Of a stretch of DNA of 64,000 nt, positions 11,929 to 22,100 are shown piece by piece (position 1 is the stretch's first letter; every line of letters starts with the position of its first letter). The notes under the pieces were generated by a model, which had not been told where the DNA came from, did not search any database, and saw only the letters and a program-made list of their open reading frames with translations. The position numbers and the translations under genes were made by a program. The DNA comes from Diplonema papillatum (lineage: Eukaryota > Euglenozoa > Diplonemea > Diplonemida > Diplonemidae): the NCBI GenBank assembly GCA_030068145.1, contig JAPJBO010000289.1:62001-126000 (forward strand), written 5' to 3'.

Positions 11929-13026
11929 ATGGCAAACCTCATCGCCAGGGGCGAGTGTTTGTACGCCGTGCTCGGCACGCAGAAGGGAGCCACGGAGGCA
12001 GACCTGAAGGGCGCCTACAGGAAGCTGGCGCTGAAGTGCCACCCGGACAGGCTGCAGGGCAAGAAGGCCGCCGAGAAGAAACGGGCCGAGAAGCAGTTCA
12101 AGAAGGTCGGGTTCGCGTACTCGATCCTGCGGGACGCGGGCAAGAGGAAGGAATACGACGAAACCGGTATCTTCGCGGCGGGCGATGACGCCGAGGACCT
12201 TGACATGTCAACTTTGATGCGGTCGCTCTTCCGGCAGGTCACCGAGGACGACTGCACCGCCTACGCCGAGAAATACAAGGGTTCCGACGAGGAGCGGGCA
12301 GACGTCATCAACGGGTACAACAAGTCCGCCGGCGACTTCATGAAAACCCTGGACCACGTGCACTACAACGACCTCCTCGCCTCGGAGGAAGATCGGCTGA
12401 ACGCGTTGATCGAGTCCTTGGTCGCGGAAGGAGAACTCAAAGCGACCGAGAAGTGGGAGAAGACGAAGCTGACGCCGGAGAGGAAGGAGTCCGATGCCTA
12501 CAAAAAGAGGTGGGCCGCGCGGCTGAAGGAGGCGGAGGAAGTCAGGCAGTCGGAGGAGTACCTCAAGGCGACCAGCAAAAAAGTGAAGGACCCGAAGAAG
12601 GCGCACAGCAAGCAGTCGGACCTGATGCTCGCCATGGGCGAGGTCATGCGGGACACGTTCCGCGCGTCGTTGAACCAAATGGCCGCGAAATTCGGCGTCT
12701 CGGCGGAGGAAATGAACGCGCTGGACGAGGACCCGGGGGCGGACTTCATGAAGGCCTTCGCGGCGGCGAAGGAAACGAACAAGAAGAGGAAGCGGGACAC
12801 TACAGGCGCAGACGGCGTCGCTGCTGGGGACGCAGAAGAAGAAGAAAGCGAAGAACACGAAGAAGACGAAGAATTCGAAGAATTCGAAGAGGACGAAGAA
12901 CAAGAAGAATGCGAGGAGGACGAAGAAGAAGAAGAAGAAGAGGCCGTCGTACCCGAGCCCAAGAAGCAGAAGACAGCCGCGAAACCTGCCGCCAAGTCTG
13001 GCGCAACAGCGGCGCGCCGCAAGTAG
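11929..13026 (+). CDS. DNAJC9: DNAJC9-type J-domain histone co-chaperone
   Basis: A single-exon, 365-residue protein starting at the ATG at 11929. The J domain covers about residues 8-80, with the HPD triad at 38-40 (KCHPDRL), needed to stimulate Hsp70. Residues ~100-170 follow the DNAJC9 family beyond the J domain (AEKYKGSDEE, then VHYNDLLASEEDRLNALIES). The family in animals is a nuclear H3-H4 chaperone that recruits Hsp70 to histones. From about residue 300 comes a basic patch (KKRKRD), a Glu/Asp run of some 50 residues, then a Lys/Ala tail with PKKQK. The human protein is about 260 residues and lacks this long acidic tail; acidic tails are common in histone chaperones. No intron is visible, unlike its neighbours. 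Confidence 0.85.
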   Translation: MANLIARGECLYAVLGTQKGATEADLKGAYRKLALKCHPDRLQGKKAAEKKRAEKQFKKVGFAYSILRDAGKRKEYDETGIFAAGDDAEDLDMSTLMRSLFRQVTEDDCTAYAEKYKGSDEERADVINGYNKSAGDFMKTLDHVHYNDLLASEEDRLNALIESLVAEGELKATEKWEKTKLTPERKESDAYKKRWAARLKEAEEVRQSEEYLKATSKKVKDPKKAHSKQSDLMLAMGEVMRDTFRASLNQMAAKFGVSAEEMNALDEDPGADFMKAFAAAKETNKKRKRDTTGADGVAAGDAEEEESEEHEEDEEFEEFEEDEEQEECEEDEEEEEEEAVVPEPKKQKTAAKPAAKSGATAARRK

Positions 13027-13090
13027 AGCAACGCTCTCCCCGCACCCCCTCGACTATTGAATGGCACGCTCCTGCCTTCTCTTCGAAGGT

Positions 13091-13225
13091 AACCCAGTGT
13101 TCGTGCACCGCGTGTATCTGTTGTGTTACCCATGCTGCGTTGTTGGCACTAAAATTTAATATGGCAGCGTACGTATGGCTGCATACAGCCAATAAAACAG
13201 GCGAGTTCCGCTAGTGCACGCAACC
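13091..13225 (+). repeat. Dispersed ~110-base repeat with acceptor-like end (copy 1)
   Basis: Shares its layout with copies near 32190-32300, 51170-51265 and 57850-57960: a block like GCGTTGTTGGCACTAAA, then TTGGCAGC or a close variant, then AAAACAGGCGAGTTCCGC and GCGCAAC. This copy lies 65 bases past the DNAJC9 stop. In the 57850 copy the AG before GCGAGTTCC is a used-looking 3' splice site. Here no exon follows. Confidence 0.6.
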
Positions 13226-14412
13226 CAGCCGTGCTCGACCGCACGCCGCCGGTAATTTGGGCACCGCGTGCTTCTCTTGGCATGCCGCACCTCGGGTGTA
13301 GTGTTGTGCCGCCCACAATTACGATGCCGCCGTTCTCCGCGCGTGATTCGAACTACGTCGCCAGCGCTTCGCGGTTTCCGTGTGATCGTTGGAAGGTGCA
13401 CTCCTCCGAAGAACGCTGCTGACCGAAGTTACCGTTGTTCAGGAACGCACCAGTGCAAGCTCTGCTGCCAATTTTTCTTGGTTCGTCCGGAGAACCCACT
13501 CGGCCATTTGGCGACGCTTTTTGGGCACGCTCAACACGAAAGAGTCTAAATCACCACAGCGTACTCAGACTTGGCGCTTGCGCAGTGCGCACGGACTGTA
13601 AGAGTACCGACTCCGAGACGCAAGCTTACGGCAAAACGTCACGCCCTCTTGGGGGAAGTTCTTCTTCTGCAGACTAACGATCGCGATAAGCCGGCCCATC
13701 CCTTTCCTGATAGGCCGCGAGTGTACCGTGGTAGATTGAGGTTAGCGCCCCCGCTGCACAGGGGTCAAGCAAGCAAAGCCTGTCGTCAAGTGCGCGGCGT
13801 TTTCTAGCGGTTATTTCGCTCCCAGGCGTGTGTCGTCGCACACAAACCGCAGAAACGCATCGGCCCTCGATCGGTCGCGCAGCGTGCATCTGTCGTGTCC
13901 TTTGACACGTCCATCAGGAATCTCCCCAGCAGAGTCCGATTGTGTTCTCCAACACACTCTCTGCCATCGCAGGTCCTGCATCTGCGTGTCGGCGAATCTC
14001 GCCCGTTTTCTCCCAACATCCGCAGCGCACCAGACATTCTTTCCCTTTTGGTTGGTGATGTGCGAACTAGTACGTGCGTGCGAACGTGTGCCGACAACGC
14101 TTTCAGATCGTCAACGCGCTGCCACGGAGTGACCGGCACTGCAAAAAACAGCCGGTGGCTAAGCAATCCTCCGCTCTGATGTGATTGCATACCTAGCTAG
14201 AGGCGCATCGGTTCACGCGATAGAAGGGAATGTGTTGGCCAAATTTTGCACATGAAATCTCAGATTTTGTACCGCGGCCAAAAAGCTGACCCGAATTTCT
14301 GTACACACACACTCTCTCTCCGTGCAATTTACACCGACGCCCTAATGACGTTGGCGGACTCCTCGTTTGAACACGTAATGCACAGGGCCCCCCCGAAAAA
14401 TAGCGACACAGT
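13226..14412. other. Intergenic region, no gene seen
   Basis: Between DNAJC9 and the LIM-like gene. Frames on both strands are under about 130 codons, have no recognisable motif and lack the G/C-ending codon bias of real exons here. The last 100 bases should contain the LIM gene's 5' UTR. Confidence 0.45.
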
Positions 14413-14880
14413 ATGGCCGACTTCGTCGTTTCATGTCACCATTGCGCCCGTCCGATTACTGGAGAGCATCTCCTCGTGGAGATGCCCGGTAAAGGAGAAC
14501 TGCCCGTGCACGAAGAGTGCTACGAAAAGTGCTTGCCGAAGTGCGCCTGGTGCAGAGTCGAGCTGACGGATTCATACGTTCTGTACAAAGGCAAATCCTA
14601 CGGTATCGTGAGCCTGCACGAGGGCTGCAAGGATGCCTTTGAAGTCGCGAACATGACCACGAAGAGCGACAAGGAGATCCAGTCTTTGAGCAAGCCATCG
14701 GCCGCGAAGCTCGCCGGGAAAAACACCGATCGTCTCTTCATCGACCAGCTGTCCAAAGCCGAAGTGATGGCCGAGCTGACCCGCCGGGGCATCACAATGG
14801 ACCCCGCGAAAGCTGCGATGAGCCGCAGCGCGCTGGTAAAGATTCTCCGCGACCACTGGGATGATAGAGTGGTTCAATGA
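14413..14880 (+). CDS. Small LIM-like zinc protein with SAP-like tail
   Basis: A 155-residue single-exon protein from the ATG at 14413. Two zinc modules of equal spacing are visible: C8-x2-C11-x21-H33-x2-C36, then C44-x2-C47-x21-H69-x2-C72. This is the LIM plan, though the gap between modules (7 residues) is longer than the usual two. The last third, around LSKAEVMAELTRRGI to residue 150, looks like a SAP-type helix-turn-helix (LSK.EL...L..RGI). LIM domains bind proteins and SAP motifs bind DNA, so a nuclear adaptor is a guess. A plain LIM-domain hypothetical protein is the safe name. Confidence 0.7.
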   Translation: MADFVVSCHHCARPITGEHLLVEMPGKGELPVHEECYEKCLPKCAWCRVELTDSYVLYKGKSYGIVSLHEGCKDAFEVANMTTKSDKEIQSLSKPSAAKLAGKNTDRLFIDQLSKAEVMAELTRRGITMDPAKAAMSRSALVKILRDHWDDRVVQ

Positions 14881-16100
14881 CCAAGAGTACCGTCCCCCTC
14901 CCGGGGGTTTCTCCGCCCACCTGAGCCCGTCGAGAGGGCACACCACTGTAAGCAGGCCGGTGCGTGATTCCATATAACTGCTCCGGAGGGCTTGCCTTTA
15001 CCTCCGCGGTGCAGGTTTCCGAACTGTTCTTTTCTGCAGAGCCGGTGTGCATGGCACCAGGGTTTCGTAAGTGGTCGCCACACTTGTGACATTCTCTCTT
15101 CTGCGTCGTCCGCAGATTGACCACCCGCGGAGTCCACGTTTCCGCGCGTGCAGGGCACTCCCGCCCACCAGAGTTTCTGAGTGTGCAGTCAGGGCTTCAC
15201 GCTTCTGAGCACAACCGGTGTTGCGTAACCCCGGATTCCACAACACTGTCCCCGATACCCCTCAAGGGTTCTTTGGGTGCAGTCAAGTCCAGCATCACGC
15301 TTCTGGCCACATCCGGAGTTCGTACATTCCTGCCTGCATCCCTTGGCTCGTACATTCCTACGGGTTCCACAACACTGCCGGCACCGATACCCCTCCGGGA
15401 GGTCCCGCACGTCGGCGAGAAAGCCACACCGACTTCCGTACGCTCTTTCTTTTTTCCCCCCGGTGCGCAAACTGCGTCACACCGCGACTCTTTTATGACG
15501 AGAACACCGGCGTCCAACGGAATCCGGTCGGCAGGAGACTGTATAGAGATGCTCTGCGTGTGCTCCTCGCTTTATTATCGGCGCGCCGGCCTCTCGGCCC
15601 CGGACGCGGCGCTGTCAACCAATTTTCCCGTCCTTTCCATTCCCTCCCTCATGCTCGTGAGTGCACAACAATGTGTGGCAGGGACGTCACGAAATAAGAC
15701 GAATCTTTGCTTGTCCGACCGGAGGTGGCTCGAGTAGATGTTTTGTAGTGGATCTGGCATATTTCTAACGCATACAGCAACGGGATCGCGATGCGCCCCG
15801 CCCGTGTGTGCGTCTGTACGGCGGATCAGTCATGAAGGTTTGCGAGTACCAGACATCAAAAGGCATACCTTCGTGTCGTGCCCAACGTCGACGGCTGCAC
15901 TATGGCTCCGTATGGCTGATCGAGAAGTGAATGGGTCGGCTTTCCGAATTGCCTGCGTTTCAACCACTATTTGCATTTAAAACCCGACTACACCCACAAC
16001 AAACGCTTAAAAACTCTCAGCATCCCCGGAATCTCTCCCCCCCTCCCACCCGAAGCGACACAAGAGAAGAATACATCGGCGACAGTGGGACTGACAGGTG
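14881..16100. other. Intergenic region with repeated blocks
   Basis: 15225-15415 contains several copies of a block around GTTCGTACATTCCT and GGTTCCACAACACTGCC, also found at 34061-34134. No gene is supported. The end of the region leads into the first exon at 16101. Confidence 0.45.
15330..15415. repeat. Dispersed repeat, partner of 34061-34134
   Basis: The block CGTACATTCCTACGGGTTCC followed by ACAACACTGCCGGCACCGAT recurs almost unchanged at 34073-34125 in intron 1 of the SAM/ART gene. Shorter partial copies lie at 15225-15330. Confidence 0.7.
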
Positions 16101-19100
16101 ATGAACAACAGGGCCCAGTCGGCGATTGCGCCCGGTACGACCAGCTCTCCTCTTGTTGGCGATGTCGTGTGCATACAGGACGCGCACGCAGCGGCGTACA
16201 CCCCAAGCATCAACCGGTCAAAAGGCAGAATCACCGAAATCAATCGCAATAAGGTGTGTGTCTTTTGATACGCACTCAGCCGGGTCTTCCCCCGGGGTAT
16301 CTGGCCCATTTATTTTCACATATTCCTTCCTTCCGCTCTTCAATCGGCCACCCGGAGACTTTCAGATTACGAGCTCGCAAACGCACTTTCACTCTGCAAA
16401 GAAGTGATCAGGCTCGTGTCTGAACTCGTGATCTCCAATACAACGGGGATCAAGAGCTTGCTGTACCTGTGTTGTGGGTAGTTACCAGGAAATGAGCCGG
16501 TCCACCCCTCTTGATAGACCGTGATAGACCGAAGAATACAGCACCGGGCAATTCGATGCAGCTCTAGGGACTAGGGATGGACCTGGTAGACCGTGGTGGA
16601 CCGTGATTCACTGTGATTAACAGCGGCAGGCACTTCGATGCAGTTTCAAGAGATAGGGACGGACCAGCTCAGGAAATACGCAGCACCGTACAGTCACCTG
16701 GCGCCGCTGCCTGGAATCGTCCGAAATACAAAACCAAACCAAACTCGTCAGGCAGTCGTGCGGTTTCACAAAGAAACAGTGACATTGCCGATTTCACACG
16801 TGCGCCACGTGAGCAGCCGCTCTGCCGCAAACGAGAAGGAAGACAAGCTCGTGGCTGACCTCGCGATCCCGAACGTAGCGGAGGGCGGAAAGGACAGCGG
16901 CGACGAGAACGACGCGGGTGCGGCGAAGGACGCGAAGCAGAGCAAACCCATGAACGAAAACGGCACCGAGACGCCGCAAGCACCGTCGGCGGCCGCCGAG
17001 ACACGCGGATCCGACGATGAAAAGGTAGACACGTCCTTGAAAGCAAAGAGGCACTCCAGCCGCATGGACCGGTTCCGAGAAATCAACCGTCTCACGCTGC
17101 ATCGTAAAAACAAGGTTCCGTCGGTCACATTCTGCGACGCGGCTTCAGGAAACGTCGTCCTGTTTAAAGGGCACCGAGGGCTCGCTGGTGGCATGACGTA
17201 TGTTCAAGACTTTTTTTTTTTTTTTTTTTTTTTTTTCCCGACGACAACTAGTGTCAGACTAGCCTACCCGAAGGCAGTTGATTCCTTTAGGCAAGATTCC
17301 TCTACCGGCGGAAGTTGTTTGGGTTAACGTCTTTTTTTTTTACCAAACATGAAATGTTGGAGGAAATGAGAAGCTCGTCGCCGCAAACCGTGGCGTTTTC
17401 ACTTGTGTCCTGAATCCAGCTTTACGTAAAAAACGATCAGGCACTGCGTTCAACGAAAAAATATAAAACACCGAAATGTCCACCATGTCATGGCGCACCC
17501 CGTCGAGAAAAAGCAAGTTCACGTACCCAAGTGAGCTAGGCGCTGCTTTCGAGCGGGTGACGGGGAGCAAACCTTTGAGAGGGGTGAAGCTCTTAACAAG
17601 CGAGGCGACCGCGTTCGTCAAGGTGCGTTTCTCACCCAATGAGGAGACTGCGGTACGTCAGCTGGTGGCTGGGGTCCTGGGGGTGGCACCGGCTGCAGTA
17701 TCGAGTTTAGTCGGCTCCAGGCTTCTGCTGTCCGTCCGCGGAGGGGAGAGCGATTACTCGGAAGGCGGAATCTCGGTCGACGCCCCCCGCGAGACGGCGT
17801 GCTGCTCGACCCCGCTTTCTGGGTCAACATGGACCGCACGGAAAAGGCGGTGCTCCTAATGGAGCTCCGCCTCCACTTCGTGGTCCCCCTCGCAAAGGCC
17901 CCGCACGAGTCGGGGTTCCTGCTCGGCCAACTAGCCGAGCTTCTCACAGGCGTGGGAACCAGCAGCCCGGAGCAGGACGAGTTCGCAGTCCGCCTCGCGC
18001 GAAACGTCATCGTCCGCCTCCTTGTACTAAAGACGGGGTACGAGGTGTCGTGGGACGGTGCGCAGGCGGTAAGCGACACGTTTTTCGGCGCTCCGAAGGT
18101 CCCGGCTTACCTGAAAAAGTCGATGGACGTTGCCGACGCGTTTCGGAAGAAGAAACCGCAGCCCGAGAAACAAACCACCACCACCAGAGCCAAACAAGAG
18201 GGCAAAGGCCCATTTCGCCCCAGGGAAAAAGGCGCAAGGGCCGCAGACAAGACCGCCGCGAACAGCGGAAAGTGAACTGCAGCGTTGTCTGCCCACCCTG
18301 CCCACCCTCGCACTTCCCCATCACGACCTTCCTGAAGGGACTCGAGGCACCCGCGAAGTTGAAGCGCGGACGACCGGTGCTTGTCGAAGCGCCACCGTCA
18401 AAGCAGGAGATGCGACGCGTCGAAGTTGCGGCGCGAAACCACTTGTCGCTTGCGCTGGCGAGCTCGACGTGGCGGTCCTTGGAGTCGACCCACCGACGTA
18501 TGCTTCAGTTCAAATGGAATTGGGAATCCCGCTCGGAGCAGGTAATCGACGTCCCCACAGCTGTCGTCTTGTGGCTGACAAGGAAGATGCTGGGGGAGCC
18601 CGGGCGCGCTCCCATAGTGTGTTCGTCTGCCCTGCAGTATCTGCAGGACCTGAAGTCAGCCCAGCGCCGAGTTGGCGCGCCCATCAGCGACTCGCAGGTG
18701 GTGCGCGATTTCGAGAGGTCTCTACGAAGGCAGGGCGCTATGCGCCCGACGCGCCAGGCGGTCCCCGCTACGCACCAGGACATCCAGAGGGTGCTCAGGA
18801 AGGAGGCGGGCTCACAGGTTGGGCTTGCGATAGCTCTTGCATGGGCGGGGGCCGCGCGAGTGTCGGACGTTACTCGCCTGACGGTTGGGGACGTCTCCTG
18901 GGAGGACGGTTTCGTCGCTGTGAATTGGTCACAAACGAAGTCCGACCCTTTCCGTCTGGGTGTCACCACTGGTCTGGTGCTGTCGGAGGACTGGTCGGCC
19001 GAGCTTCGGCGGCATGTCGAGGGACGGCCTCCTGGGGAGCTGATCCTGTCCGTGTCATATGCGCAGGTGAAGGCGGCCCTGAAGCGGGCTCGGCCGGAGT

Positions 19101-22100
19101 TAACCGGCCACTCGATTCGCCGGGGAGCCCTGTTCCGCCTACTCCAGAAGGGGCTCCACTTGGAGGAGATACGACGACTGTCGCGCCACAGCAGTCTGGA
19201 TGCCTTGGTCCGGTATCTGCCAGCCGGGAAGCTAGCCGTGGCCCGCGAGACGGCGACTTCGTCGGGCCTCCTCGCCGTGAACGTCCTCCCGTGAACAAAC
19301 CGATCCTCCCGCTCGCCCCGGCTTTTCCAAAAGTCCGGCGTCCCAAATACCATCACCTTTCTCCGTACCACCCCACGTCCCTTGAGACGGGGGGTCCTGA
19401 CATCGCCTTTCCTTACAGCCAGGCGCTCTGCGTCAGGACTACAGGCGGAAGTGTCTCGGTTCCTGCGGCGAAGGCGAGGGGGAAGCTGGCTCCGATCTCA
19501 ACTTCGCGTCTGAACCTTGATGCGCTCGTTTGCCTGGACACAGAGGGCGTTCTCGTCGGCGTGCTGGACGTTATACGGTCTCGTGAGGCTTTTCTAGGAG
19601 CCATGCGCGATGGGGCGCGTCCCGCCCTGGGCGGAGACCTTGGGCTCGCGAGGGGGCTCTCTCGATTCATGCTGCGCCACCTTCCGACGTTGGAGTCGTA
19701 CGGCGTGGTGCGGGCGCGTACGGACGCCTGTGTGGTCTTGCCAGCTTTTACAGTTGAAAAGAAGTCCGGGGGGCTTCGTCTGGTCGCAGATGGCCGGAAA
19801 CTCAACGCACTTATGAAGAAGCCCCCGGCCATGCTCCTTCCCGGCATCGACGATGTTGTGAGCAGGTTCCTCGCGTCGAAGTTTGTAGCGCAGGCGGATG
19901 CTGTGAGCTGGTTTTACCAGTTCCCCCTCGAGGAGTCGGTCTCGCGTTTCTTCGGCATGAACCTGTCTGGCCCAAGGGGTCGATTTACGAAGGTTCAGCT
20001 CTCTGTGATGTGCATGGGCTGGAACTGGGCCCCCTGTATAGCCCAGCGGACAGCGCGTGTCCTGTTGCCGGAGTCCGAAGGTGTGTGCTGGGTCGACAAC
20101 TTCTTTGTGATTGGCACCTCATACGAGGAAGCCGAGAGGCGCTATCGGCGTTTTCAACACCGCTGCCAGCTGGTCGGCGCCGCCATGAATACTCACGACA
20201 GCATGTACGGACGCCCACTCAGCCGTTTCGAGGCCCTCGGTCTCGAGTTCGATTTGGGGGCCGAGCCTTCTCGCTACCGATCGGCGCCGTCGTGGGTGAA
20301 AAAGTTTCTAGGGGGCGAAGCCCTCGCGCCGGTCATGAGCGGGCGTGCGACACCCCGGCAGGTTTTTGCTGTGTTCGGCGGCGTGGTTTGGTTCTTGTTC
20401 TCGACCAGGCGGCGTCTCTGTTTTCTGCGTTCGGCGATGGCTTTTCTGCGCCGGGCGGCATCGCTTTTGGGGGGCGGCACGTGGTCATGGGATGACACGT
20501 ACGACGTACCCCCTTCGGCCCTATATGATCTGCGGTCGGTGCTCGCGGACCTGTCAAGGAACGAATGGGTAACAGAGGTCGACAGAGACCGGCGTCGTTT
20601 AGTGGCTTGGTCTGACGCTTCGGACAGCGAGTGGGCAGTGGTTCTCGAGACACGCCCGGAGCTCGCCTATCAGGGGGTTTTCTTGGACCCGTCGGTCCAT
20701 ATATACCTGAAGGAGCTGCTGGCTGCGACGCAGGCGGTCTGGTTCGCATCTCTAGAGGCTCCGGGGTCTCTTCTCGTCCTGAAGGTTGATAACCAAGCAG
20801 CTGTATTCGCTCTGAAGAAGGGGCACAGCAAGAATTTCTGGGCAAACGAAGTCCTGTGCCTGTTTTTCAAGATCGTGGAATCTGCGGGCCTCATCATCGA
20901 CGTTGTCTGGGTGCCCACAGACGTGCAGCGCGCGGACAAGTACACGCGAGGGTGTACGGCTTTTCCCGGTTCCGGACTCCTCCTGAGAGATCGGATTGGG
21001 GGGTTCCACGCCTCACCGGCTTTCGTCTCTTGGTTCCTGGGCACGTGCTGAAGCGCGTGTTTGTGGCAAATTCAAGAAACGCTGTTGCGTCTGTTTGTCT
21101 TGCCGCTGCGCGGACCTGTCGGGAAATGCGTTCAACGAAAACAACTCTCTCTTCCCGTCATCATCATCATTAGTTTTGTATCAGCCGCGGTTGTGCGAGT
21201 GACGAGCTCTTATTTTTACCAAACATGAAATTTTGGAGGAAATGAGAAGCTCGTCGCCGCAAACCGTGGCGTTTTCACTTGCGTCCTGAATCCAGCTTTA
21301 CGTAAAAAACGATCAGGCACTGCGTTCAACGAAAAGGACCCACTTTGTAGTTGTATTGTTTCTCCCCCTCTAGCCTCCTTCGAAGTAAGCACAAGGCAGC
21401 CCCTCGAGTATTTTCTCACAGAGACATCCCCAACCATTAAAAAATGCGCTTACAATCTCTACCCTTTGACAACAGATGAGACACACTCAGACCATCCCCA
21501 TCACGTTCTTGTATTCTCACTCGGGGAGGTCTATCACCCGTTCCAACTGCAGTACCTACCAAAAGCGGAAGAACTGTACACATCCTACACACAATCTGAA
21601 CAGGTACCGAGTCAACGGCGTAGAGCGTCCGGACATTCACACAATGGTATACGACGAGAGGGGTCCGCTTCTGCGTTTTATTGACATCAAGAAGGGGGTG
21701 AACCTTCCGAAGGAGAACACCGCGTTTGTCATCTCGCAGCTGAGACGACTTGCCGACGAATGCGGAGTGTGGCACAACCTGCCGAAGCCGAAGATGGACC
21801 CGGTGAGCATCCCGCTGCGCACCGGGGGGAAGATAGAAATGCTGTACGAGAAAGGCGGTGTGCTGACAGTCGTCGGCCCGAAGAACAAAAAGCTCGGGGT
21901 CACCCGCTACCTCGAGTTCGACTCGACGCAGTGCGTCCTGAGGAACCGGAAGGGAATGCAGTGGAAGCTGGTCCGAGAGTCGAGCGCCGCGACCATAAAC
22001 AAGCTGCTCCACCTATGCAACGAGACCTCCGTCCCGCACCACCTCTACCCGCAGACGAAGAAGGGGAAAATTTGGGTCAAGCCGCGCTTGCGGTTCGCGT

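Larger units (their letters stand above)
17341..21335 (+). mobile_element. YR (VIPER/DIRS-like) retroelement 1, in an intron
   Basis: The element is bounded by two 119-base direct copies of one repeat (17341-17459 and 21217-21335, two mismatches seen). It encodes gag, tyrosine recombinase and RT-RNase H in that order on the plus strand. No integrase (DDE) or LTR-type primer site is seen, so it is a tyrosine-recombinase retrotransposon. The gag-YR-RT order is that of VIPER, known from trypanosomes. A repeat pair equivalent to B1/B2 of element 2 is not found, so the 3' end may be shortened. The left end abuts a T run (17331-17340) beside a SINE-like unit. It lies in the same direction as its host gene, wholly within intron 2. 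Confidence 0.85.

Noticed and set aside
12208..13133. Minus-strand frames opposite DNAJC9
   Set aside because: Ser/Phe-rich mirrors of the acidic-tail codons.
17341..21335. LTR retrotransposon
   Set aside because: Direct repeats flank it, but it encodes a tyrosine recombinase and no DDE integrase, and the repeats are short.
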